A DNA stretch of 64,000 bases, from assembly GCA_944322855.1 (NCBI GenBank), contig CALUQG010000007.1, positions 62,001 to 126,000 of the forward strand, given 5' to 3'. The notes under the pieces were generated by a model. The model searched no databases and was not told the origin of the DNA. It worked only from the letters and a program-made list of their open reading frames with translations. The DNA comes from Candidatus Gastranaerophilales bacterium (GTDB taxonomy: Bacteria; Cyanobacteriota; Vampirovibrionia; Gastranaerophilales; Gastranaerophilaceae). Below are positions 17,421-25,198 of this stretch, in pieces (position 1 is the stretch's first letter; each line of letters begins with the position of its first letter). Made by a program: the position numbers and the translations under genes.

Positions 17421-18104
17421 ATGAAAAAATATAACATTTTGATTATAGAAGACCACGCACTAACTAGATTTGGCTTGAAAACAGCTTTTGAAGTAAAACA
17501 GGGTAATAATTCTGACATAGAATATAACATTTTTGAAGCCGCCAATGCAAAAAAAGGTCTGGAAATAGCTGAAAATGAAAAAATCGATGCAGTTATTATG
17601 GATCTTGGTCTTCCTGATATGAACGGTATTGAGGCAACAGAGATTATAAAGACCAATCATCCGAATACAAAAGTTATTATTTTGTCTTCACATGAAGATA
17701 AAATCGATGTTGTGAAATCTGTCAAAGCAGGTGCGAGTGCTTATTGCACAAAAGACACCAATCAAGATGAACTTGTGTATATTGTCAATGCGGTACTCTC
17801 AGGCGCAGCATGGTTTGATTCCAAAATAGCTAATTATATTCTCGATGCTGCAAAATCACAATCTTTAGCCGTAGAAAACGAAATACCAAAACCACAAAAT
17901 ACAGAAGAAATACCGATTTTAACTTCAAGAGAAAAACAGGTTTTGGCTCTTATAGTAGACGGCATGTCTAATAATGAAATCTCTGATAGCCTGAATATTA
18001 GCGTTAATACTGCAAAAGCACATGTCTGCAAGATTCTTCAAAAACTTGGTGCTGCAGATAGAACACAGGCAGCAGTAAAGGCTTGTAAAAACAATCTTAT
18101 ATAG
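17421..18104 (+). CDS. NarL/FixJ-family response regulator
   Basis: DNA-binding two-component output protein of 227 residues. The receiver domain (5-120) has the acidic pair in IIEDHA, the phosphoacceptor Asp61 in VIMDLGLPDMNG, Ser in ILSSHED and Lys in AYCTKD. A linker of about 35 residues precedes a LuxR-type helix-turn-helix (about 165-225: LTSREKQVLALIVDGMSNNEISDSLNISVNTAKAHVCKILQKLG). It lies 17 bases after the TPR gene with no terminator between, and no histidine kinase is in the neighbourhood, so the kinase must be encoded elsewhere. Gene targets are unknown. Confidence 0.92.
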   Translation: MKKYNILIIEDHALTRFGLKTAFEVKQGNNSDIEYNIFEAANAKKGLEIAENEKIDAVIMDLGLPDMNGIEATEIIKTNHPNTKVIILSSHEDKIDVVKSVKAGASAYCTKDTNQDELVYIVNAVLSGAAWFDSKIANYILDAAKSQSLAVENEIPKPQNTEEIPILTSREKQVLALIVDGMSNNEISDSLNISVNTAKAHVCKILQKLGAADRTQAAVKACKNNLI

Positions 18105-18134
18105 TATAAATAGATGAATTTCGCTTGTTTTCAA

Positions 18135-18163
18135 TTGATAAATCTTATCAAATCTATTAAAAT
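18135..18163 (+). promoter_or_regulatory. sigma-70-type promoter with overlapping inverted-repeat operator
   Basis: TTGATA (18135-18140), a 17-base spacer and TAAAAT (18158-18163) make a good promoter, 35 bases before the second response-regulator gene. A perfect dyad TTGATAA-ATC-TTATCAA (18135-18151) covers the -35 box and half of the spacer, the position of a repressor or autoregulator site. Confidence 0.65.
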
Positions 18164-18197
18164 TACAACTAAAGTATAAGAAAGAGCAGATAAGATA

Positions 18198-18827
18198 ATG
18201 GTAGCTATTGCAAAGATTTTGATTATTGATGACAGCCCTAAATATCTGGCAGATGCACTGCCTTTATACGGGTATGAAGTCGAAGTAGCAACAGATGGTC
18301 TTCAGGGTGTGAAAAAACTTACAGAAGAAGACAATGATTTTGATATGATTCTACTTGATGTAATGATGCCTAACATGGATGGCTGGGAAACACTCAGGGC
18401 TATAAGAAGCAATAAAAAATTTGAAAATATTCCTATAATCATGATAACAGCATTAAATGAAGAACAGAAAGAGATTTCGGGGTTGAAGTTTGGGGCTGAT
18501 GATTATATTGTAAAACCTTTTATCCTTCCTAACCTTCTTGCCAGAATAGAGGCTCTTCTAAGACGTTCAAACTGGCAAAAAGATAAAACAAACAATGTTA
18601 ATCTAAAATTTGTAAAAGAAGGTGAAATTGAACCTCTTACATCAAGAGAAAAAGAAATTTTGAAAATGGTTTCTCAAGGTGCAAGCAATAATGATATAGC
18701 TGAAAAGCTTTTTGTTAGAGAAGTTACAGTCAAAACTCACCTCAATAGTATTTTCAAAAAGCTCAAAGTTAAAAACAGAACACAGGCTGTACTTTTAGCA
18801 ATGCAGATGAGATTAATTGAAGATTAA
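18198..18827 (+). CDS. response regulator with receiver and LuxR-type DNA-binding domain
   Basis: 209 residues. The receiver domain (5-122) has Asp-Asp in LIIDDSP, phosphoacceptor Asp54 in ILLDVMMPNMDGWE, Thr in IMITAL and Lys in DDYIVKPF. A short linker leads to the helix-turn-helix (about 150-205: LTSREKEILKMVSQGASNNDIAEKLFVREVTVKTHLNSIFKKL). Receivers with the MMPNMDGW and DDYIVKPF features are more OmpR-like, combined here with a LuxR output, an arrangement seen in cyanobacterial regulators of the NblR/Ycf29 kind. It has its own promoter with an operator-like dyad, so it is probably autoregulated. No cognate kinase is in the window. Confidence 0.92.
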   Translation: MVAIAKILIIDDSPKYLADALPLYGYEVEVATDGLQGVKKLTEEDNDFDMILLDVMMPNMDGWETLRAIRSNKKFENIPIIMITALNEEQKEISGLKFGADDYIVKPFILPNLLARIEALLRRSNWQKDKTNNVNLKFVKEGEIEPLTSREKEILKMVSQGASNNDIAEKLFVREVTVKTHLNSIFKKLKVKNRTQAVLLAMQMRLIED

Positions 18828-18913
18828 TTAAAATTTATCTTTATAAGATGAATAAAGCATAAAAAAGGTGTTATTATATATATATCCGGTATAAATAGCT
18901 AAGGAGATACAGC

Positions 18914-19444
18914 ATGGCAGAATATACAAAAGAAGAATTGTTTGATCTTATTCTAAAAAATCCGCAACAGTATTCGGATTATAAGAAGGATAACAATGAT
19001 TTAGACCTTAGTGAACTTGATTTTTCAAATACAACTCTTGAAAATATTGATTTTACCGGAGCTGATTTATCCGGATGCTGTTTTAGTGAAACTAATTTTA
19101 CCGAAGTAAATTTTACGGATACAGATTTGACATCTGCTGACTTTTCAAGAGCAAATCTTGTTGAATGCGATTTTTCCGGATCACTTCTGAACGGTACTGA
19201 TTATAGCTATGCGACAGTAAATTACTGTAATTTTACAGATGCGGACATGGCTGGTGCTTTGTTTAATGAAAGTGATTTGCAAAATTCTGATTTTGCTGCG
19301 GCAGAAAATATGGATGCAGTTCGATTTGATGAAGCAACAATCTGGCCTGATACAGATATGCTTCCGGAAGATTTTGATACTACATATACAAAAGATTTGT
19401 CTTCATTGGAAGATGATGAAGATACAGTAAACCACGATTATTAA
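18914..19444 (+). CDS. pentapeptide-repeat protein
   Basis: 176 residues. From about 30 to 135 it is built of pentapeptide repeats with Phe/Leu at the centre and Ala/Asn/Asp before it: LENIDFTGADLSGCCFSETNF, then VNFTDTDLTSADFSRANL, read as 5-residue turns of a quadrilateral beta helix. There is no signal peptide or membrane segment, so it is cytoplasmic. The acidic C-terminus (DFDTTYTKDLSSLEDDEDT) lies outside the helix. Such proteins are abundant in cyanobacteria and mostly of unknown function; some mimic DNA and bind gyrase, but nothing here shows that. AAGGAG precedes the ATG; a strong terminator follows. Confidence 0.9.
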   Translation: MAEYTKEELFDLILKNPQQYSDYKKDNNDLDLSELDFSNTTLENIDFTGADLSGCCFSETNFTEVNFTDTDLTSADFSRANLVECDFSGSLLNGTDYSYATVNYCNFTDADMAGALFNESDLQNSDFAAAENMDAVRFDEATIWPDTDMLPEDFDTTYTKDLSSLEDDEDTVNHDY

Positions 19445-19472
19445 AAAAAAACGGGCTTTAGCCCGTTTTTTA
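19443..19472. terminator. bidirectional terminator
   Basis: ACGGGC (19451-19456) pairs with GCCCGT (19461-19466) around TTTA, with eight A on the left and a T tract on the right that overlaps the stop codon of the DJ-1 gene. It serves both convergent genes. Confidence 0.9.
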
Positions 19473-20150
19473 TTGATTTAATAATTTTTTTACTACAACC
19501 TGAGCAAGCTTTTTTGCTGAAGCAGGGTTTTGTCCGGTGATAAGATTTTCATCGGCAATAACATTTTCTGTCCATGGATCAGCTTCATTAAAATATGCGC
19601 CCAGTTGTCTCAATTTTGATTCCAACAAAAAAGGAACAAGTTTGTCTTTTTCAACAAGTTTTTCCTCTTTGTTGGTGAAAGAAGTAACCTGCATACCTTT
19701 TACAATAGGTTCACCGGTTTCTGTTTTGGCATTAATCAATCCTGCCGGGCCATGACATACAGCAGAGACGATTTTATGCGCATTGTAAAAATAAGACACA
19801 ACACCGGCAAGAAACTCGTCTTTTGCCAAATCAATCATAGGGCCATGACCGCCGGGGAAAAACAGTGCATCAAATGACTTGTAATTTGTATCAGAAAGCT
19901 TTGCTGTACCGTTCAATGCTTTAATAGTGTAATCCCATTCTGTCGGATTTTTACATTCGAGACTATCTTCATCCACAGGCGAAAGCCCCCCGAGGGGGCT
20001 GGCAACAGTAACCTCAAATCCGGCATCTTGAAATGCCAGATATGGTACTGCAAATTCTTCAAGCCAGACCCCCGTTTTATGAAAATCATCCAGTTTGGAT
20101 GCATTGGTTGCTACAATCAGAATTTTTTTCTTATCTTTAACTTTTTCCAA
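19470..20150 (-). CDS. DJ-1/PfpI superfamily protein (Hsp31-like class I glutamine-amidotransferase fold)
   Basis: 226-residue cytoplasmic protein. The nucleophile elbow AVCHGPAG contains Cys132-His133, the expected catalytic pair, and FFPGGHGPMIDL (97-108) forms the family's oxyanion region. The insertion TKTGVWLEEFAVPYLAF-type segment near residues 25-40 with Glu31/32 is typical of the Hsp31/YhbO-like chaperone or glyoxalase III group. Members act as holding chaperones, glyoxalases or deglycases, usually in stress; which applies here cannot be told. It is monocistronic on the minus strand, divergent from the phosphohexomutase gene, and contains an internal GC-rich palindrome (19984-20000). 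Confidence 0.88.
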   Translation of the reverse strand: MEKVKDKKKILIVATNASKLDDFHKTGVWLEEFAVPYLAFQDAGFEVTVASPLGGLSPVDEDSLECKNPTEWDYTIKALNGTAKLSDTNYKSFDALFFPGGHGPMIDLAKDEFLAGVVSYFYNAHKIVSAVCHGPAGLINAKTETGEPIVKGMQVTSFTNKEEKLVEKDKLVPFLLESKLRQLGAYFNEADPWTENVIADENLITGQNPASAKKLAQVVVKKLLNQ

Positions 20151-20229
20151 AATTATCTCCTTGAATTTTTGATAGCAAATTCAAGATACACAAAACTTTT
20201 TTTTATTACATTGGAAAAAAGTACTAACT

Positions 20230-20280
20230 TATAATGTGTAGTTGTTGATGATAGAAAGCATTTTACCTTTGGTGCTTTTT
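20230..20280 (+). promoter_or_regulatory. -10 box and leader hairpin ahead of the phosphohexomutase gene
   Basis: TATAAT at 20230-20235 gives an expected transcript start near 20242. AAAGCA (20255-20260) can pair with TGCTTT (20272-20277), followed by TTT, a weak terminator-like hairpin before the coding start at 20327. No convincing -35 box is seen at the right distance. Attenuation is only a possibility. Confidence 0.3.
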
Positions 20281-20326
20281 ATGAAATAATAGTCTTATAG
20301 AATATTATCGTCACAAGGTGGGCAGT

Positions 20327-21826
20327 ATGAGTAAAACATTGGATTTTAGAGCTTTTGGAAAAAATGATATAAGAGGCATCTACGGTGAAGATGTTACTGA
20401 GGAACTTTTTTACTATGCCGGACGAGGTTATGTCAAATTTGTCGTAGAAAATTTGAATAAAGATGTTTCTGAAGAAGACAAAATAGATGCAAAAGATATT
20501 TGGATTAGCGTATGTATGGACGTGCGCACACATTCTCCTTCATTAACTTCATCTTTGATTAAGGGATTAACTTCATGCGGAGCTAATGTTTTGAACCTCG
20601 GAGTAGCTCCTACACCATTGGGATATTATTCTGAATTTGCACAAATTCCTGAAAATATTGTTTCAAAAGGCAGAGTTCAGGGAGCTTTAATTGTAACGGC
20701 TAGCCACAATCCAAGTGAATACAACGGATTGAAAATGACTTTTAACAGAGCTTCTTTGACAGAAGAACAAATAAAACAGGTTAAAAAATATTCAATGGCA
20801 GAAGTTGATGCAAGAGAAACATCAAACAGACACGGTATTATAAAAAAATATGACATAATTGAGCAATACTGTGAAAATATAATAAACAAATTTGCATCAA
20901 TAGGAAGAGGTATAAAAATAGTCACAGACTGCGGAAATGCCACAGCTGGGCTTGTTGCACCTCAATTGTACAGAGATCTGGGATGTGAAGTTGTTGAACT
21001 CTTTACTGAACCGGACGGAACTTTCCCTAATCACCATCCAAACCCCAGTGATGACAAAACTCTTGATACCTTAAAAGAAACCGTTGTAAAAGAAAAAGCT
21101 GATATTGGAATTGCATTTGACGGAGATTCCGATAGAGTCGGTATTGTTGATTCAAAAGGAAACAGCATGACAGGAGACAAACTCCTTCTTATTTATGCTA
21201 CAGATATATGTGAACCGCTTGCAAAAAGAGGTGAGAAGCCTGCTGTTGTTTCAGAAGTTAAATGTTCACAGGTGCTTTTTGATACGATAAACGCTATGGG
21301 CGGAAATGCTGTTATGACAAAAACAGGCCATGGCTACATTAAATCGAAAATGAAAGAAGTTAACGCTATTCTTGCCGGAGAAATGTCAGGTCATACTTTC
21401 TTTAAAGACAGATATTACGGATTTGATGATGCAATTTATGCAGGCTGCAGAATTATTGAAATAATTGCAAAACACAAAATCTCCAATCCTGATTTTAAAA
21501 TAGAAGATATGCTGAAACCTTTCAACGGTGTTTGCACTTCAAAAGAAGTTCGTTTTCATTGTCCAAATGAATTCAAAAAAACGGTTTTGGACGAAATACA
21601 AAAAACAGTCAGCGAAAATCCTGACCTGTTTGGTACAAAAATAAAAGATATTATTACGCTTGACGGAATGAGAATTGTGCTGGAAGATGGTTTTGCTTTA
21701 ATTAGACAGAGTAATACAGAACCTGTTTTTACTCTTAGATTTGAAGCAAAATCAAAAGAAAATTGTGATAAATACAAAGAAATTTTTGTTGATTTGCTGG
21801 ATAAAACAGTCAAAAAATATGTATGA
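20327..21826 (+). CDS. phosphomannomutase/phosphoglucomutase
   Basis: Interconverts hexose 1- and 6-phosphates, feeding nucleotide sugars for envelope polysaccharides and glycogen. An upstream in-frame GTG exists at 20318, but it overlaps the ribosome binding site AAGGTGG, so the ATG at 20327 is preferred (499 residues). The alpha-D-phosphohexomutase signatures are complete: phosphoserine Ser126 in TASHNPSEYNG, metal loop Asp265-Gly-Asp-Ser-Asp-Arg270, sugar-specificity loop GEMSGHTFFKD, and phosphate-binding RQSNTEPVFTLR near the C-terminus. Length and the GEMSGH loop fit the dual-specificity PMM/PGM group. Monocistronic. Confidence 0.93.
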   Translation: MSKTLDFRAFGKNDIRGIYGEDVTEELFYYAGRGYVKFVVENLNKDVSEEDKIDAKDIWISVCMDVRTHSPSLTSSLIKGLTSCGANVLNLGVAPTPLGYYSEFAQIPENIVSKGRVQGALIVTASHNPSEYNGLKMTFNRASLTEEQIKQVKKYSMAEVDARETSNRHGIIKKYDIIEQYCENIINKFASIGRGIKIVTDCGNATAGLVAPQLYRDLGCEVVELFTEPDGTFPNHHPNPSDDKTLDTLKETVVKEKADIGIAFDGDSDRVGIVDSKGNSMTGDKLLLIYATDICEPLAKRGEKPAVVSEVKCSQVLFDTINAMGGNAVMTKTGHGYIKSKMKEVNAILAGEMSGHTFFKDRYYGFDDAIYAGCRIIEIIAKHKISNPDFKIEDMLKPFNGVCTSKEVRFHCPNEFKKTVLDEIQKTVSENPDLFGTKIKDIITLDGMRIVLEDGFALIRQSNTEPVFTLRFEAKSKENCDKYKEIFVDLLDKTVKKYV

Positions 21827-21947
21827 TGAATACTTTTTATATAGTAATTCGTAATAAAACCGGCAATTTTGGAGAAATAACGATATATCAATTACCGGCT
21901 CAACATGTATAACTGTGTCAATTTAGTATATTAAAATAAGAGCTTGA

Positions 21948-21976
21948 TTGTTAATAATTTTCTATACGGTTATAAT
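21948..21976 (+). promoter_or_regulatory. promoter of the UvrD-like helicase gene, possibly leaderless
   Basis: TTGTTA (21948-21953), a 17-base spacer and a perfect TATAAT (21971-21976). The expected transcript start, about 7 bases further, falls on the A of the ATG at 21983, so the message may have no leader. Confidence 0.55.
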
Positions 21977-21982
21977 AAATGT

Positions 21983-23983
21983 ATGGAAAGTATGATACCT
22001 GAAAACACTGCCAAACCTGCAGTAAAAAAGTATGTTCTGAAAAAACAGCCAACACAGGCGCAATATAAAATAAATTATGAAAAAGAGCTTAATCCTGCAC
22101 AATTTGAAGCAGTGAAATTTGACAAAGGTTCTGTCCTTGTTATAGCAGGAGCAGGCTCCGGAAAAACAAAGACTCTGACATACAGGGTTGCCAGATTGAT
22201 TGAAAACGGTGTTAATCCTGAAAATATTCTGCTGTTGACTTTTACAAAAAAAGCAGCTGATGAAATGCTCAATCGTGCTGTTATGATACTCGATTCAAGA
22301 TGTCAAAAAGTGGCAGGAGGAACTTTTCATTCTTTTTCTAACTTTATTCTTCGCAAATATTCAAATTTTCTTGATTTGAGAAATAATTTTACAATTATAG
22401 ACAGAGCGGATGCGGAAGATGTAATAAACCATATCAGAGGTAAACTCATAGGTAAACAGGAAAAACGTTTCCCAAGAAAAGGAACAATTCTTGATATTTA
22501 TTCAAAATCCATAAACAAGAACATGACTTCTCAAGAGGTTATAGAAAAAGAGTATAACCAGTTTTCTCATGCAGCTGAAAAAATAAATGAAATTGCAAAA
22601 GAATATATTGCTTACAAAAGAGCAAACAGTCTTCTTGATTATGATGATTTGCTTTTGTATTTGAGAACACTTCTCCAATCAAATGATGAAATAAGGAAAA
22701 AACTCTCGCTTCAATATAAATATATTATGATTGATGAGTATCAGGACACAAATGCTCTTCAAGCTGATATAATCAGACTTCTGGCAAGTGAACACAACAA
22801 TGTAATGGCTGTCGGGGACGACTCGCAGAGTATTTATTCATTTCGCGGCGCAAATTTTAGAAATATTCTGGATTTCCCGAATATTTTTGAAAACACAAAG
22901 ATAATAAAATTGGAACAAAATTACCGAAGTTCTCAAAACATTCTTGCTCTAACAAATGAGATAATAAAAAAAGCAAAAGAAAAATATACAAAAAATTTGT
23001 TTTCAGACATAACAAGCCCTGAAAAGCCTGCTTTGATTTGCACAAACGATATGCAGACTGAGGCAGAATTTGTTTCACAAAGGGTGTTGGAACTGCAGGA
23101 AGATGATATTTCCTTGAATGATATAGCTGTTCTCTGCCGCAGTGCGAGAATGACATACAATCTTGAAATTGAACTGGCTAAAAGAGCTATTCCGTATAAA
23201 AAATTCGGTGGGTTAAAGTTCATAGAAACAGCGCATGTAAAGGATGTCATTGCACATTTAAGAGTTATTCTCAACCCTCAGGATATAATAAGCCTGAACA
23301 GAATACTTTTGCTTCTAAACGGTGTGGGAAACCAGACGGCAATGAGACTTTTGCCTGTACTCAGCACAGAAAAAGTCGAAACAGACAAACTTATGCTGCC
23401 ATCAAAAAGCTCTCAAAGTATAAAAAAACTTTTTGATACTCTGGAAGGACAGAGGCAAAATTTACTTAAACCATCAGTAATTGTTGAAAAAGTTCTTTCG
23501 TATTATGAACCTATCTTGATAGAAAAATATGATGACTATCAAAAAAGGCTGAAAGATTTGGAACACTTTTTGTATCTTTCGTCACAATATAATTCGCTGG
23601 AAGATTTTTTAAGTGATCTTGCGCTGGAACCTCCGGATAGTTCGGTTTCAGAAGTTGAAGACGGAGCGCAAAAAGATGAATATCTTACGCTTTCTACAAT
23701 TCACAGCGCAAAAGGGCTTGAATGGAAAGCTGTATTTATAATCGGAGCAGTGGACGGACGTTTCCCTTCTGTTTATTCTTTTAATTCAGAAGAAGAACTC
23801 GATGAAGAATTGCGGCTTATGTACGTTGCTGCGACCAGAGCAAAAACTTATCTTTATATAACTTATCCTATTGATATGTTTGACTATTCAACAGGCATGG
23901 TGCTTTCAAAACCATCAAGATTTCTTGACAACATTGATGAAAATATACTTGAAAAATGGATGCTGGAAACAGAAGATGAATAA
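21983..23983 (+). CDS. UvrD/PcrA-family ATP-dependent DNA helicase
   Basis: Superfamily 1A 3'-5' helicase for DNA repair or replication restart, cytoplasmic, 666 residues from the ATG at 21983 (the frame continues up to a TTG at 21944 inside the promoter; ATG at 21992 is another option). Motifs in order: Q motif LNPAQFEAV, Walker A GAGSGKT (56-62), TFTKKAADEM, motif II Asp251-Glu252 in MIDEYQDTNALQ, motif III VGDDSQSIYSFRGA, motif IV EQNYRSSQNIL, motif V TIHSAKGLEWKAVFI and motif VI RLMYVAATRAK. It is separate from the AddA-like gene at the window end, and shorter than UvrD proper, lacking the long C-terminal tail. Confidence 0.93.
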   Translation: MESMIPENTAKPAVKKYVLKKQPTQAQYKINYEKELNPAQFEAVKFDKGSVLVIAGAGSGKTKTLTYRVARLIENGVNPENILLLTFTKKAADEMLNRAVMILDSRCQKVAGGTFHSFSNFILRKYSNFLDLRNNFTIIDRADAEDVINHIRGKLIGKQEKRFPRKGTILDIYSKSINKNMTSQEVIEKEYNQFSHAAEKINEIAKEYIAYKRANSLLDYDDLLLYLRTLLQSNDEIRKKLSLQYKYIMIDEYQDTNALQADIIRLLASEHNNVMAVGDDSQSIYSFRGANFRNILDFPNIFENTKIIKLEQNYRSSQNILALTNEIIKKAKEKYTKNLFSDITSPEKPALICTNDMQTEAEFVSQRVLELQEDDISLNDIAVLCRSARMTYNLEIELAKRAIPYKKFGGLKFIETAHVKDVIAHLRVILNPQDIISLNRILLLLNGVGNQTAMRLLPVLSTEKVETDKLMLPSKSSQSIKKLFDTLEGQRQNLLKPSVIVEKVLSYYEPILIEKYDDYQKRLKDLEHFLYLSSQYNSLEDFLSDLALEPPDSSVSEVEDGAQKDEYLTLSTIHSAKGLEWKAVFIIGAVDGRFPSVYSFNSEEELDEELRLMYVAATRAKTYLYITYPIDMFDYSTGMVLSKPSRFLDNIDENILEKWMLETEDE

Positions 23984-25057
23984 TTAATTACTGTTATCAA
24001 CATAGAGTCTTTCATCGTTGATTAATTTTTCAACATTTAAAATATTATAGACTTTCCCGTCGATATATGCTTCTGCATTAATATACAAATTATCAAGTGT
24101 CATATCATTTTTAGGTTCAATATAATCTTTTGAAATGTTTATTATATCAATAATATCATCAACGATAAATGCTATTTTTAATTCTGATGATTCAATTACT
24201 ATAATTTTTTCTTCATTACTTTTTTCGTGTAAGTGGGGGGGGGCCGCTATCTGTGGATTATGGAAATCATTATTGGTATATCCTATAAATGATTTCAGAT
24301 CATACACGGTATAAAAATTTCCTTTAAGATTTATTATTCCTTTAATAAAATCAGGTGTATATGGAATTTTTGTTACAGGATAATTTTTTAGTGAGATTAA
24401 TTCCTTTACAAAAAGAGAATAAATACAATATGTGTGTTTATTTATTTTAAATAGTACATACTGATCTTTTCCATATATGCTGGTATCCAAATTCATTTCC
24501 GGGATACTTGCTATATCGTTTCTCCTTTTTTGTAAAATACAAATAGAGTTTTCATCGCTTGGAAACAATTCGGAATAATTTGTTGTATTATTCATGCTAT
24601 GCGCACTTTTTATCGTATTTTCAAGCTGCTCTATGTTAATAATATTTATTACGTTTTCATCAATTTTATAAAATGTTTTGACAATATTGTTGGAGTTTTC
24701 TCCCATAACTCTTTGAATTTGAGAAGGAATTGCAGTGAAAAAATCAGTAACTTCATCAACAATAATTGCAATAAGAGATTCATCACCTTTTATAATAATT
24801 ACTTTGTTTGAAAGTTCATATTTTTTTTGAGGAAGAGAAAAGATTTTTCTTATATCAGCAACATTTATAAACATATCATTGTAATTCAATATCCCGACAA
24901 TAAACTCCGGCATTTTTTGCGGTTCATTTATCATTGGAAGAGTTGTAACTTCCAGAACATTTTGAGCACTCAATGCATAAATATTGTAGTCAAGCGTAAA
25001 ACATAAATAAAGATTTTCTGAATCATCGATGGTTAATAAAGATTGTTTAAAATCCAT
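23984..25057 (-). CDS. tandem CheW-domain chemotaxis coupling protein with a C9 tract
   Basis: 357-residue cytoplasmic protein containing two CheW folds, linking receptors to CheA. Domain 1 (about 15-150) has LCFTLDYNIYALSAQNVLEVTTLP, FIVGILNYNDMFINVADIR and IIIVDEVTDF. Domain 2 (about 195-350) has YVLFKINKHTYCIYSLFVKELISL, FIKGIINLKGNFYTVYDLKSF and IAFIVDDIIDI. A run of nine C in the coding strand (24235-24243 in plus coordinates, codons about 272-274, read Ala-Pro-Pro-His) lies in a loop of domain 2. Loss or gain of one C would give a stop within 15 codons and remove the end of domain 2. It is divergently transcribed from the MCP and CheA genes, with 141 bases between, so it belongs to the same system. 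Confidence 0.9.
   Translation of the reverse strand: MDFKQSLLTIDDSENLYLCFTLDYNIYALSAQNVLEVTTLPMINEPQKMPEFIVGILNYNDMFINVADIRKIFSLPQKKYELSNKVIIIKGDESLIAIIVDEVTDFFTAIPSQIQRVMGENSNNIVKTFYKIDENVINIINIEQLENTIKSAHSMNNTTNYSELFPSDENSICILQKRRNDIASIPEMNLDTSIYGKDQYVLFKINKHTYCIYSLFVKELISLKNYPVTKIPYTPDFIKGIINLKGNFYTVYDLKSFIGYTNNDFHNPQIAAPPHLHEKSNEEKIIVIESSELKIAFIVDDIIDIINISKDYIEPKNDMTLDNLYINAEAYIDGKVYNILNVEKLINDERLYVDNSN
24235..24243. repeat. nine-base G/C homopolymer inside the tandem cheW gene
   Basis: Nine consecutive G on the plus strand (C on the coding strand) in otherwise AT-rich DNA. It is in frame as given, and both single-base slips lead to early stops. Such tracts are classic contingency loci in host-associated bacteria. 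Confidence 0.9.
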
Positions 25058-25107
25058 AATTCTCTTTTCCCAAAAGTATGCTCAATGTAAGAACACAATT
25101 TAACATA

Positions 25108-25136
25108 TTGGCTCAAACGTAAATTTGTAATAAAAT
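25108..25136 (+). promoter_or_regulatory. likely promoter of the MCP-cheA transcript
   Basis: TTGGCT (25108-25113), a 17-base spacer and TAAAAT (25131-25136), 62 bases before the MCP start, in the divergent gap shared with the tandem cheW gene. Confidence 0.5.
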
Positions 25137-25198
25137 GATTATATTGCATTTTTGGCAAAATAAAAAGAGCTTTCATTCAGGCATGAGGAATTTAGAGT

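Noticed and set aside
19984-20000. GC-rich palindrome AGCCCCC-CGA-GGGGGCT
   Set aside because: It is inside the DJ-1 coding sequence and is fully explained by Pro-Leu-Gly-Gly-Leu codons; no flanking T tract.
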